Part shown: one piece after another, positions 1 to 5,813 of the stretch
How the letters are laid out: each line of letters begins with the position of its first letter
How positions within the stretch are numbered: position 1 is the first letter of the stretch
Assembly (NCBI GenBank): GCA_900542385.1
Contig: UQNP01000113.1
Span: forward strand, 1 to 5,813
Source of the DNA: an uncultured Eubacterium sp.
GTDB taxonomy: Bacteria; Bacillota; Clostridia; Peptostreptococcales; Anaerovoracaceae
Reading direction: 5' to 3'
Length of the DNA: 5,813 nt
Made by a program: the position numbers and the translations under genes
The notes under the pieces: model-generated
The model's input: only the letters and a program-made list of their open reading frames with translations
The model's database searches: none
Told to the model about the DNA's origin: nothing

Positions 1-628
1 CAGCCTGCTTTTCTTCTTCGGTCTGTACGCGTGCGTCTTCCGCCGCAACGTTCTTGAAGCTCTTGCCTTCGTACTCCTGCAACACCATCAGCGCGAACTC
101 GTCCACATCGTCCGTAAGGTACAGCACCTCGTAGCCGCGGTCAAGCACGGCTTCGGTCTGCGGCAGATGCGCAATGCGCTCCGGGGTTTCGCCCGCCGCG
201 TAGTAAATGCAGGTCTGGTCTTCCTTCATGTCCTGAACGTACTCTTTCAGCGTGCGCATCTTGCCTGTGGAGGAGCGGAACAGCACAAGATCCTTGAGCT
301 TATCCTTGTTGATGCCGTAGTTCTCGTACATGCCGAATTTGAGTCTCAAGCCGAAACTCTCAAAGAACTTCTCGTAGTTCTCTCTGTCGTGCTCCAGCAT
401 GGATTTAAGCTCCGACGCAATCTTCTTCTCAATGCGCGTCGCGATAAGTTTTAACTGACGGTCGTGCTGCAGCATCTCACGGGAGATATTCAGCGACAGA
501 TCCTGCGAATCGACAAGGCCCTTCACAAAGCCGAAGTAATCCGGCAGCAGGTCGGCGCACTTTTCCATAATGAGCACGCCGGAAGCATACAGCTGCAAAC
601 CCTTTTCGTAGTCTCTCGAATAATAATC
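1..628 (-). pseudogene. htpG: HtpG (Hsp90 family chaperone) fragment, middle and C-terminal part only
   Basis: HtpG is the cytosolic ATP-dependent Hsp90 chaperone. The translation here reads [45 protein letters not shown] and [20 protein letters not shown], the conserved middle-domain and dimerisation-side sequence of clostridial HtpG. About 208 codons are present and the frame is still open at the left edge. The N-terminal GHKL ATPase domain and all sequence before the DYYS motif are missing. No start codon or ribosome binding site belongs to this part; instead it is joined in frame to the radical SAM gene on its right. G+C is high (39 of 60 bases at 121-180 and 35 of 60 at 541-600) against 21-22 of 60 just beyond the join. 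HtpG identity is secure from the motifs. Whether this is a real broken gene or half of a misassembled contig is not decidable here; I infer the latter. Confidence 0.85.
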
Positions 629-631
629 CAT
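611..631. other. Chimeric junction between the DUF4080 gene and htpG
   Basis: On the minus strand this stretch encodes Met-Asp-Tyr-Tyr-Ser-Arg-Asp. Both parent families have an Asp-Tyr-Tyr-x-Arg motif at this place (DUF4080 near its C-terminus, HtpG in its middle domain), so the two genes could share a short identical DNA string here. Protein identity and base composition both switch at this point while the reading frame is preserved. Confidence 0.7.
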
Positions 632-2131
632 CGCAGCGGCTTCCTCGAATTCTTTGAATTTTGTTTCTCTGTCCTTATATATAGAGACTCTCGCAAATTC
701 TATAAGATACTCATACCTGCTGTTTCTGGAAATATTCATCATGGCAAGTCCATTTTCTTCATACCACTCTGCCATGTTTTCAAACATCTCAAAGGGATTT
801 TCATACTCTTCAGAGAGTATGTTCAAAGTACTGACAAACTGTCCGCTGTTATAATAACATTCCACCATTTCCTCTATGCCTTTGAGTTTTCTTATATCAT
901 AGTAATCGAGCCATTCTGTGCCAAGCACCTCGTAGGGAGGTTTTGATGTATACCTTATCCCGTAGCCCGCGCTCTTCTTTTCCATAACAGTCCCCTTTAA
1001 AACCTTCAGAAATCCCAGCTGAAGCTGATGAGGACGCATTGCATACACCTCATTAAAAGAATTCTTGAAACTTTCCATATTCTCAAAAGGAAGTCCTGCT
1101 ATCAGATCAAGATGAATATGTATATTTCCTGCTTCTCGTATTCTGCCGACATTTTCCTTAAGTTTTTTTAAATCGGTCTTTCTGTTTATTTCGCGTAAAG
1201 TCTCCATATTCACCGACTGGACACCTATTTCAAGCTGTACACTTCCCGGTCTTAATTTTTCTAAAATATCCATTTCCTCATCGCTCAACATATCTCCTGA
1301 AATCTCAAAATGAAAATTTGTAACTCCGTTATCATGCTCTGCGATGAATTTCCATATTTCCGCAGCACGTTTTCTGTCACAGTTGAAAGTCCTGTCCACG
1401 AACTTCACCTGCTTAACTTTATGTCCGATAAAATACAGGAGTTCTTTTTTTACTATATCAATATTGCGAAAACGAAGCGACTTTTCTATCGAAGACAGAC
1501 AATAACTGCATCTGAAAGGGCAGCCTCTGCTGCTTTCGTAATATATTATCCTGTTTCTGAAGTTTTCCACATCCTCATACAGGAACGGAATATCATTCAG
1601 CTCTACTGGTTTCCTTTGAGAATTCTCTATTACGTCCCCATATTCATTTCTGAAAATGATTCCATTTATATGCGAAAACCTCTGCAGCAGTGAAGTGCGC
1701 GATGCTGCTCTGCAGCTCTCCAATGCTGAAACCACCTGAAAAAAGGTTTCCTCCCCTTCACCGCATATTATTCCATCCACACTGCTGTTTTCTTTCAGCA
1801 CTCTACACGGAGCAAAGGATACCTCCGGTCCTCCCAGCCATATTTCCGTTTCCGGCATTATCTTTCTTATATTATCTGTCAGCTCCTTGACTTTTTCTAT
1901 ATTCCAGATATAACAGGAAAAAAATACCGCCTCCGGTTTCTTCCCATAAATATCTGAGAGAATACCGAGCGTCGGCTGATTAACAGTATATTCCGCTATC
2001 TCCATCTCCGGCCTCATTCCCTGCGAAATACCCTTTTCCTTAAATGCCCTGTCGCTATAGGCACGCAAACTGTAAACTGCAGGATTTGAATGTATATACT
2101 TGGCATTTAAAGCTATAAGAAGACTCTTCAT
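611..2131 (-). CDS. B12-binding radical SAM protein with DUF4080 domain, own 3' end missing
   Basis: Predicted cobalamin-binding radical S-adenosylmethionine enzyme of unknown substrate. Residues ~1-135 look like the B12-binding fold ([16 protein letters not shown], then WLGGPEVSF near 98-106 and [11 protein letters not shown] near 120-130). The CxxxCxxC motif for the [4Fe-4S] cluster is C204, C208 and C211 in GCPFRCSYC. Radical SAM barrel signatures follow ([31 protein letters not shown]). From ~370 the sequence is DUF4080-like ([28 protein letters not shown]). The ATG at 2131 has AGGAG 9 bases upstream (2141-2145), which settles the start. The family normally ends shortly after a DYxLRE-type motif with an N-x-KSRP-like tail. 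Here the frame reaches DYYSR at ~502-506 and then passes into HtpG without a stop, so the last residues and the terminator are lost. I translated the whole frame from 2131 and found no stop or frameshift. Domain calls are confident; the biological role is unknown for the family. Confidence 0.85.
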
Positions 2132-2140
2132 ATAAAAATT

Positions 2141-2147
2141 CTCCTCT
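2141..2147 (-). promoter_or_regulatory. Ribosome binding site of the DUF4080 radical SAM gene
   Basis: The minus strand reads AGAGGAG here, 9 bases before the ATG at 2131. I see no convincing -35/-10 pair for this gene in the ~90 bases between it and the divergent tRNA promoter. Confidence 0.75.
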
Positions 2148-2173
2148 TTCCTATAAAAATTCATATATGTATA

Positions 2174-2202
2174 TTGACTTGCCACAAAAATAGGAATAGA
2201 AT
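2174..2202 (+). promoter_or_regulatory. Sigma-A-type promoter of the tRNA-Ala gene
   Basis: TTGACT at 2174-2179, a 17-base spacer and TAGAAT at 2197-2202 differ from the consensus hexamers by one base each. Transcription would start near 2209, leaving a ~25-base leader before the mature tRNA at 2234. The leader holds the 8-base palindrome GATCGATC (2214-2221), to which I assign no role. Confidence 0.8.
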
Positions 2203-2233
2203 TTTTGCGTAACGATCGATCAAACTTATATAC

Positions 2234-2309
2234 GGGGGCATAGCTCAGTTGGGAGAGCGATGCGTTCGCAACGCATAGGTCAAGGGTTCGAGTCCCTCTG
2301 TCTCCACCA
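2234..2309 (+). tRNA. tRNA-Ala, anticodon CGC, CCA encoded
   Basis: A 76-base cloverleaf can be folded by hand. The acceptor stem GGGGGCA pairs with TGTCTCC (2299-2305), followed by discriminator A and encoded CCA. The D stem is GCTC/GAGC. The anticodon stem ATGCG/CGCAT encloses TTCGCAA, giving anticodon CGC at 2267-2269, which reads the alanine codon GCG. The T loop is TTCGAGT. The third acceptor pair is G3-U70, the main alanine identity element, which supports the anticodon-based call. One defect is visible: position 49 (A, 2282) faces position 65 (C, 2298), an A-C mismatch at the base of the T stem. It lies alone, with its own promoter upstream and a terminator just after it. Confidence 0.93.
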
Positions 2310-2315
2310 TAAAAA

Positions 2316-2362
2316 GAAATCCGGAATTTATTATCAAAGCTATAAATCCCGGATTTTCTTTT
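2316..2362. terminator. Bidirectional intrinsic terminator between the tRNA and the convergent operon
   Basis: The arm GAAATCCGGAATTTA (2316-2330) pairs with 2343-2357 with one A-C mismatch in the inner half and a G-U closing pair; the core is AAATCCGG/CCGGATTT. On the plus strand TTTTCTTTT follows (2354-2362), suited to the tRNA transcript. On the minus strand the T-rich CTTTTT (complement of 2311-2316) follows, suited to the operon that ends at 2373. Confidence 0.75.
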
Positions 2363-2372
2363 ATCTATTCCG

Positions 2373-2996
2373 CTACTTCAAACTTCTGATCTCACGCTGA
2401 ACGTTTTCCAAAAACTGAGCCGCAGGTATGCCGTCCATCTGTGAATGATGAAACTGAAATGAAACAGGCATATGGAATTTAAACATCTTTTTCCGATATC
2501 TGCTCCATATCATAAAAGGATTGTTATAAAGACCGGCATATATATTTACGGCTCCGTCGATATCATATCCTGTGATAGCAGATGTTCCGATCACCATGTG
2601 ATCTTTGCTCAGATCATATGCTTCACAGCTTTCATGCACTTGCGATGTCAGCATGAGATAGTCGCTGTTAAATTGACTTATATCCGGCGAAAACGGTATG
2701 TCGCAGGTATTTATACCGCCGTCTTTCGTCTTTACGACAGTATCTATGGCTATATTTTCGTAACGCACAAAATATTCATCCTCCGGAAGAAGATAAAATT
2801 CTTCTGTCTGCGAAGCGGCTTTACCTATGCACCAGCACATTATCATATTGAACTTAAGATCTTTTTTACAGGCGAATTTTACGGCGCAAGTCACATCAAA
2901 TGTTTTAAAAAGCGTGACCATAGGCATTGGAGCCTTCATCCACAATTGGAATGCCTGCGCGCGTCCGGTATCCGCAGGATCGATTTTTTCAGACAT
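2373..2996 (-). CDS. CatA-like (chloramphenicol acetyltransferase family) O-acetyltransferase homologue
   Basis: A 207-residue cytosolic protein of the CAT fold, close to the usual ~210-220 residues. The active-site motif HHxxxDG is present as HHSQMDG at 183-189, with H184 the expected general base and D188 the structural aspartate. Flanking sequence (MPVSFQFHH before, [12 protein letters not shown] after) fits the family. The region matching the typed CAT enzymes' Ser-Ala-Leu-Pro-Trp segment reads TSAITGYD (138-145), so the Pro-Trp is absent. This points to a divergent CatA-like enzyme with an unknown acceptor, not a recognised resistance gene. The frame could open farther upstream at a TTG (3026), but I chose ATG 2996 because GGAG lies 7 bases before it and residues before it are not family-like. 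This ATG overlaps the SPFH stop in ATGTCTGA, so translation is probably coupled. It is the last gene of the operon. CAT-fold membership is firm; the substrate is unknown. Confidence 0.85.
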   Translation of the reverse strand: MSEKIDPADTGRAQAFQLWMKAPMPMVTLFKTFDVTCAVKFACKKDLKFNMIMCWCIGKAASQTEEFYLLPEDEYFVRYENIAIDTVVKTKDGGINTCDIPFSPDISQFNSDYLMLTSQVHESCEAYDLSKDHMVIGTSAITGYDIDGAVNIYAGLYNNPFMIWSRYRKKMFKFHMPVSFQFHHSQMDGIPAAQFLENVQREIRSLK

Positions 2997-3960
2997 CGGC
3001 TTTCTCCGAAGCAGCTGCATTATCAATCTTATTCAATATCTTGTCTTTAGGATCGATACTGCTGTCAACAATTTCCGTCAGGGTGCTCGCAAGGCCTGCC
3101 ATACCTTGCATTTCTGCCGGGATTATTATTTTAGTAGCTCTTCCGTCAGCAGCTTTTTCAAAGGCCTCAAGGCTCCTCAAAGTAAGCACTTCTTTAGTGG
3201 CATCTGCCTGACTGAGCATTTTTATACCCATTGCCGTTGCCTGCTGTACCATCTTTATAGCTTCCGCTTTACCTTCAGCCTCTTTTATTGCCGCCTGCTT
3301 GGTAGCTTCTGCTTCAAGTATCGCAGCCTCTTTCTTTCCTTCGGCGATCAGTACCGCGGATTTCTTTTCACCTTCGGCCCTGAGTATGGCTTCACGTCTT
3401 TCTCTTTCTGCCCTCATCTGTTTTTCCATAGCGGTCTGTATATCCTCAGGCGGATTTATGTTCTTCACTTCTACACGGTTTATCTTTATGCCCCATGCAT
3501 CTGTTGCCTCGTCGAGAACTACTCTTATTTTAGAATTTATATGTTCTCTGCTCGTAAGCGTACCATCCAGCTCCAATTCTCCAATTATATTTCTAAGTGT
3601 AGTAGCCGTCAGATTTTCTATAGCTGCCATTGGATTTTCCACGCCGTATGCGTACATCTTGGGATCTGTTATCTGAAAATATATTACCGTATCGATTTCT
3701 ATCGTTACGTTATCCTTAGTTATCACCGGCTGCGGCGGAAAATCTATCACATGTTCTTTAAGAGATACTTTCCTTGCCACCTTATCTATCAATGGAATCT
3801 TTATATGCAGTCCCACCTGCCACGTCGCATGATAAGCCCCTAATCTCTCAAGTACATAAGCGTTCGCCTGGGGAACGATCCTTATGTTCGTGACTATGAG
3901 CGCTATCACTATTATCAAAATTATTACTATAGCTATTATTCCTCCCACATCTGAAAACAT
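2989..3960 (-). CDS. SPFH/Band 7 (stomatin, QmcA-like) membrane protein
   Basis: A 323-residue scaffold protein of the stomatin/prohibitin/flotillin/HflK-C superfamily, expected to oligomerise at the inner membrane. One N-terminal membrane helix (~7-24) is followed by RIVPQANAYVLERLGAYHATWQ and the SPFH domain (~27-185, including IDFPPQPVITKDNV, TLRNIIGELELDGTLTSRE and WGIKINRVEVKNINPPEDI). Next comes an Ala/Glu/Lys-rich coiled coil (~178-245) with repeated AEGEKK, AEGKKEA and AEGKAEA units, and a tail with IIIPAEMQG (~278-286). These are standard for the bacterial QmcA/YbbK group in domain order and length. The start at 3960 has AGGAGG 6 bases upstream, and that site overlaps the TAG stop of nfeD. 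Direct adjacency to NfeD is the known arrangement for this family, supporting a shared membrane-microdomain or membrane quality-control role. The exact function is not established by the sequence. Confidence 0.94.
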   Translation of the reverse strand: MFSDVGGIIAIVIILIIVIALIVTNIRIVPQANAYVLERLGAYHATWQVGLHIKIPLIDKVARKVSLKEHVIDFPPQPVITKDNVTIEIDTVIYFQITDPKMYAYGVENPMAAIENLTATTLRNIIGELELDGTLTSREHINSKIRVVLDEATDAWGIKINRVEVKNINPPEDIQTAMEKQMRAERERREAILRAEGEKKSAVLIAEGKKEAAILEAEATKQAAIKEAEGKAEAIKMVQQATAMGIKMLSQADATKEVLTLRSLEAFEKAADGRATKIIIPAEMQGMAGLASTLTEIVDSSIDPKDKILNKIDNAAASEKADV

Positions 3961-3970
3961 AATTCTCCTC

Positions 3971-4420
3971 CTATCTTTTTTCTTCTACTGTCAGCGTTAC
4001 TCCCCTAACTGATTTTATAACGACGACAGCTCCTTTATCTATCTTTTTCCCCTCATCGCATACTGCCGACCAAAGCTTGCCATCAGCTTTGACCACCCCC
4101 GGCTCCAGATGAGAAATACGCTTTTCCACAGATCCTTCCGATCCTATCAGCGCATCTATATTTGTTTTTTCAATACGGCTGTTGAACTTCCTCTTCACGA
4201 TAGGCTTCATAACTATCAGCAAAATCACGGAAACTGCAAAGAAAACTATTATTTGTATTGGCAAAGATCCTCCCAGCAGAGCTGCAATCGCAGCCGCAAA
4301 AGCTCCTCCTGCAAACCATATGGAAGTCAATCCCATAGTCGCGGCTTCTATGACAGCTAAAATTATAACGGCGGCAAGCCATATTATCGAATAATCTATC
4401 GTTATTCCTGCAATGGTCAT
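3971..4420 (-). CDS. NfeD-like membrane protein (short type) with C-terminal OB-fold
   Basis: A 149-residue protein of the short NfeD class. Hydrophobic segments at ~10-28, ~33-51 and ~54-73 form the membrane part. A C-terminal OB-fold domain follows (~86-147) with the family's DALIGSEGSV, LEPGVVKADGKLWSAV, IDKGAVVVIKSVRGVTLTV pattern. NfeD proteins of this type work with a neighbouring SPFH protein, and that partner begins 10 bases downstream. The frame is open up to an ATG at 4504, inside the previous gene. I chose ATG 4420 because AAGGTGG lies 9 bases before it and the first membrane segment starts soon after. The serine protease domain of long NfeD proteins is absent. The site AAGGTGG touches the TGA of the preceding gene, so translation of the two is probably linked. 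Confidence 0.93.
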   Translation of the reverse strand: MTIAGITIDYSIIWLAAVIILAVIEAATMGLTSIWFAGGAFAAAIAALLGGSLPIQIIVFFAVSVILLIVMKPIVKRKFNSRIEKTNIDALIGSEGSVEKRISHLEPGVVKADGKLWSAVCDEGKKIDKGAVVVIKSVRGVTLTVEEKR

Positions 4421-4436
4421 AATATCATACCACCTT

Positions 4437-5555
4437 TCACTTTTTTCTCCTTCGTCTTCGTTCCAGTTCCCTTTTACTTCTCTCGTATTTTTCCAAAAGC
4501 TCATGCATTTCAGCTTTTGTTACAAGCCCTGACGACCTCAAAGTTTTCAGACTCCTGATATAGCTTTCTTCTCTATTCCTTATATTTTTATCAGATCCCG
4601 CTTTCCTGTAATCGGTTTTGTGTTTATCCTTTTCGGATTTTTTATCTCTGTCTATTGCTTTATATTTTTCACTGCGCATGCTTTTTTTCCTGTCTGCAGA
4701 GTAAGTTCCTCTAAAGAGAGCATTTCTGCTTTTTCTCACACGCCTAAAAATAATTATGAACACAACTACGATTATTATAAATGGAATGAATGTCAATAAA
4801 GTTCCCATTACATTCTGAAACGTGGTCGGTCCGTAGTCGGTGTCATCATAATAACTACCGCTGCTCTCCTCTGAATCATTGTACCCCATAAGTGAATCAT
4901 CATATCCGAAATCATAATATTCATTGGCTATAGGCTCTGCGATCTCATTGATCTCCGCAGCAGTTGCCGTACCGGTTTCACTTCCAAATACCAAAAGTCT
5001 GTCTACTACAGGTTTCGTTTCCGAATCAGCTGTAGCAGTCATGGAGTTTCTTGCAGTTAAATAAACAAGCTGAGTTCCATTATCAGATCCGCCCGCTATA
5101 TTGACTTCTACCTTTATATATGTGTCCCAATCTCCTTCATATATTTCATAATTTCCAATATTCACCTGACTTTCAGGATATACTTCGTCATAAAACCCTT
5201 CGACTACAGCCTTCCCCTGATTTTCATAATAGCTTGCCGCATCACTGTCTTCTCCGTCAAAGTAAATAAAATCTTCGGTTTCGCCTTTGTGATAATATAC
5301 GTCGAAAGTCATACCATCGCCCGAAGATTCCAAAATGGCTTCAAATCCACTGTCTGATGATTCCTCCGGATCGATCTCTTCAACGTCCCAGCCGTCAGGC
5401 AGATAAAAATCTATGTCGTTGTCCCTCGCGTAGTGAAGTTCTTCCCCATATACATCTACTGTAAAAAACATCTGCACGCACAGCAGCATAGCTGCGAAAA
5501 CGACGCATGCCAGATATTTCGCGATTTTTGTTTCAAACACCTTACATCCTCTCAT
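4437..5555 (-). CDS. Signal-peptide, single-pass membrane protein with SHOCT-like C-terminus
   Basis: A 372-residue protein I cannot assign to a named family. A signal peptide covers ~12-37 (hydrophobic core CVVFAAMLLCVQMFF, possible cleavage after VYG). The outer part (~38-248) is strongly acidic and rich in Tyr/Asp/Glu/Ser; it begins with DFYLPDGWDVEE and contains no obvious catalytic motif. A membrane helix lies at ~250-270, followed by RRVRKSR as a positive-inside stop. The cytoplasmic tail (~271-372) is extremely basic; ~332-358 (YIRSLKTLRSSGLVTKAEM) resembles a SHOCT motif, and the end is ERRRRRKK. It is the first gene of the operon, and its TGA overlaps the ribosome binding region of nfeD. 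The start is uncertain: ATG 5555 has AAGGA 13 bases upstream, whereas GTG 5540 (codon 6) has AGAGGA at 6 bases. Either leaves the signal peptide intact. It may be an outward-facing partner of the NfeD/SPFH pair (inference from position). Confidence 0.85.
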   Translation of the reverse strand: MRGCKVFETKIAKYLACVVFAAMLLCVQMFFTVDVYGEELHYARDNDIDFYLPDGWDVEEIDPEESSDSGFEAILESSGDGMTFDVYYHKGETEDFIYFDGEDSDAASYYENQGKAVVEGFYDEVYPESQVNIGNYEIYEGDWDTYIKVEVNIAGGSDNGTQLVYLTARNSMTATADSETKPVVDRLLVFGSETGTATAAEINEIAEPIANEYYDFGYDDSLMGYNDSEESSGSYYDDTDYGPTTFQNVMGTLLTFIPFIIIVVVFIIIFRRVRKSRNALFRGTYSADRKKSMRSEKYKAIDRDKKSEKDKHKTDYRKAGSDKNIRNREESYIRSLKTLRSSGLVTKAEMHELLEKYERSKRELERRRRRKK

Positions 5556-5591
5556 TTTTCACACCGTTTCCTTTATCTCCTACCTAAATAT

Positions 5592-5620
5592 ATAGTATGT
5601 TACAAAATATAAAATGTAAA
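5592..5620 (-). promoter_or_regulatory. Promoter of the membrane-protein/nfeD/SPFH/CatA-like operon
   Basis: The minus strand reads TTTACA (5615-5620), a 17-base spacer and TACTAT (5592-5597). Transcription would start near 5585, about 30 bases before ATG 5555. No second promoter is evident between the four genes, which are spaced by 16 bases or fewer, or overlap. Confidence 0.7.
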
Positions 5621-5629
5621 GTTAAATGT

Positions 5630-5639
5630 TTTGTACAAA
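5630..5639. repeat. Short palindrome TTTGTACAAA in the divergent control region
   Basis: A perfect 10-base palindrome; the flanks continue as TGTTT...AAACA if one base is skipped. It sits 10 bases upstream of the -35 of the leftward operon promoter, a place suited to a dimeric regulator. At this AT content a 10-base palindrome can occur by chance. Confidence 0.35.
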
Positions 5640-5667
5640 CAGTTTATTAAAATCATAAATCTTAAAC

Positions 5668-5681
5668 GACTTCCTGAAGTC
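5668..5681. repeat. Inverted repeat GACTTC-CT-GAAGTC in the divergent control region
   Basis: Perfect 6-base arms separated by two bases, between the two divergent promoters. As a hairpin it would be short (five pairs around a four-base loop) with only a broken T-tract after it, so a protein-binding site is more plausible than a terminator. No known operator consensus was recognised. Confidence 0.4.
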
Positions 5682-5708
5682 ATTATTTTGCAGTATTTTG
5701 AGTTTTTC

Positions 5709-5737
5709 TTGCTTTTTAGAATATATACATATAAAAT
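5709..5737 (+). promoter_or_regulatory. Probable promoter of the rightward gene at the edge
   Basis: TTGCTT (5709-5714), a 17-base spacer and TAAAAT (5732-5737) would start transcription near 5744, about 30 bases before the ATG. A second candidate overlaps it (TTGAGT at 5698-5703 with TATATA at 5722-5727). The region is very AT-rich, so the exact choice is uncertain. Confidence 0.5.
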
Positions 5738-5773
5738 ATCAGGGTACTACTAAATATTAAGGAGTGTTTTAAT

Positions 5774-5813
5774 ATGGAGTTTATATCATCTATAATCAGC
5801 AGTATAAGTGGAT
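5774..5813 (+). CDS. Start of a rightward gene, N-terminus only (possible membrane transporter)
   Basis: ATG at 5774 is preceded by TAAGGAG (5758-5764) with 9 bases between, an excellent ribosome binding site. It opens a frame of 13 complete codons, MEFISSIISSISG, that runs off the edge. The short amphipathic start rich in Ile/Ser resembles the beginning of alanine/sodium symporters (AGCS family), but 13 residues cannot establish this. That a gene starts here is well supported; its product is a guess. Confidence 0.6.
   Translation, partial: MEFISSIISSISG

Noticed and set aside
167..946. Plus-strand open frames of 95, 160 and 66 codons
   Set aside because: They lie opposite the clearly recognisable HtpG and DUF4080 coding frame and show no family features.
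1310..1890. Plus-strand open frames of 127 and 66 codons
   Set aside because: They are antisense to the radical SAM core, including its CxxxCxxC region, and lack domain features.
2214..2221. Palindrome GATCGATC in the tRNA leader
   Set aside because: It is a short tandem of GATC; too short and common to support an operator or methylation switch by itself.
3241..3440. Imperfect repeats of Ala/Glu/Lys codons
   Set aside because: They encode the normal coiled-coil repeats of the SPFH protein and are not a DNA-level repeat array.
2472..3843. Plus-strand open frames up to 338 codons
   Set aside because: They are the reverse complement of the CatA-like and SPFH genes; the Ser/Phe/Tyr-rich translation is the expected shadow of Lys/Glu/Ala-rich coding sequence.
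4109..4394. Small open frames on both strands inside nfeD
   Set aside because: They overlap a well-supported NfeD frame and have no recognisable content.
1..5813. CRISPR arrays, insertion sequences, attachment sites, riboswitches
   Set aside because: I looked for regularly spaced repeats, transposase motifs, terminal inverted repeats, tRNA-end duplications and leader structures and saw none. The tRNA 3' end is not repeated elsewhere in the window.

Overview
This window looks like low-to-moderate GC chromosomal DNA of an anaerobic Firmicute, most likely a Clostridia member. The evidence is strong AGGAGG-type ribosome binding sites, sigma-A-like promoters, a DUF4080 B12-binding radical SAM protein, a clostridial-type HtpG sequence and an NfeD/SPFH operon. 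No species can be named from the sequence. The first ~620 bases stand apart because they are much richer in G+C than the rest.

Left part (1-2131, minus strand): one uninterrupted reading frame of 710 codons starts at 2131 and runs off the left edge. Its first ~500 codons are a B12-binding/radical SAM/DUF4080 protein. At about 611-631 it changes, without a frame break, into the middle and C-terminal part of the chaperone HtpG, with no HtpG ATPase domain. Base composition changes at the same place. I read this as a chimeric junction between two genes that both encode Asp-Tyr-Tyr-Ser-Arg at that point. Either it is an assembly join between two genomes or a real illegitimate recombination; I favour the assembly join.

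Middle (2132-2372): a tRNA-Ala gene with the uncommon anticodon CGC lies on the plus strand, with its own consensus-like promoter. A stem-loop with T-tracts on both strands follows and can serve both the tRNA and the operon converging from the right.

Right part (2373-5555, minus strand): a compact four-gene operon reads leftwards from a good promoter near 5592-5620. In transcription order it encodes (1) a secreted/anchored protein with signal peptide, acidic outer domain, one membrane helix and a very basic cytoplasmic tail ending in a SHOCT-like motif; (2) a short NfeD protein; (3) a stomatin/QmcA-type SPFH protein; (4) a CatA-like O-acetyltransferase homologue whose start overlaps the SPFH stop. 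NfeD and SPFH are a known membrane-microdomain pair. The SHOCT-tailed protein and the acyltransferase homologue are the less expected partners.

Right edge (5556-5813): an AT-rich divergent control region with promoters facing both ways and two short palindromes, then the first 13 codons of a plus-strand gene that continues out of the window.
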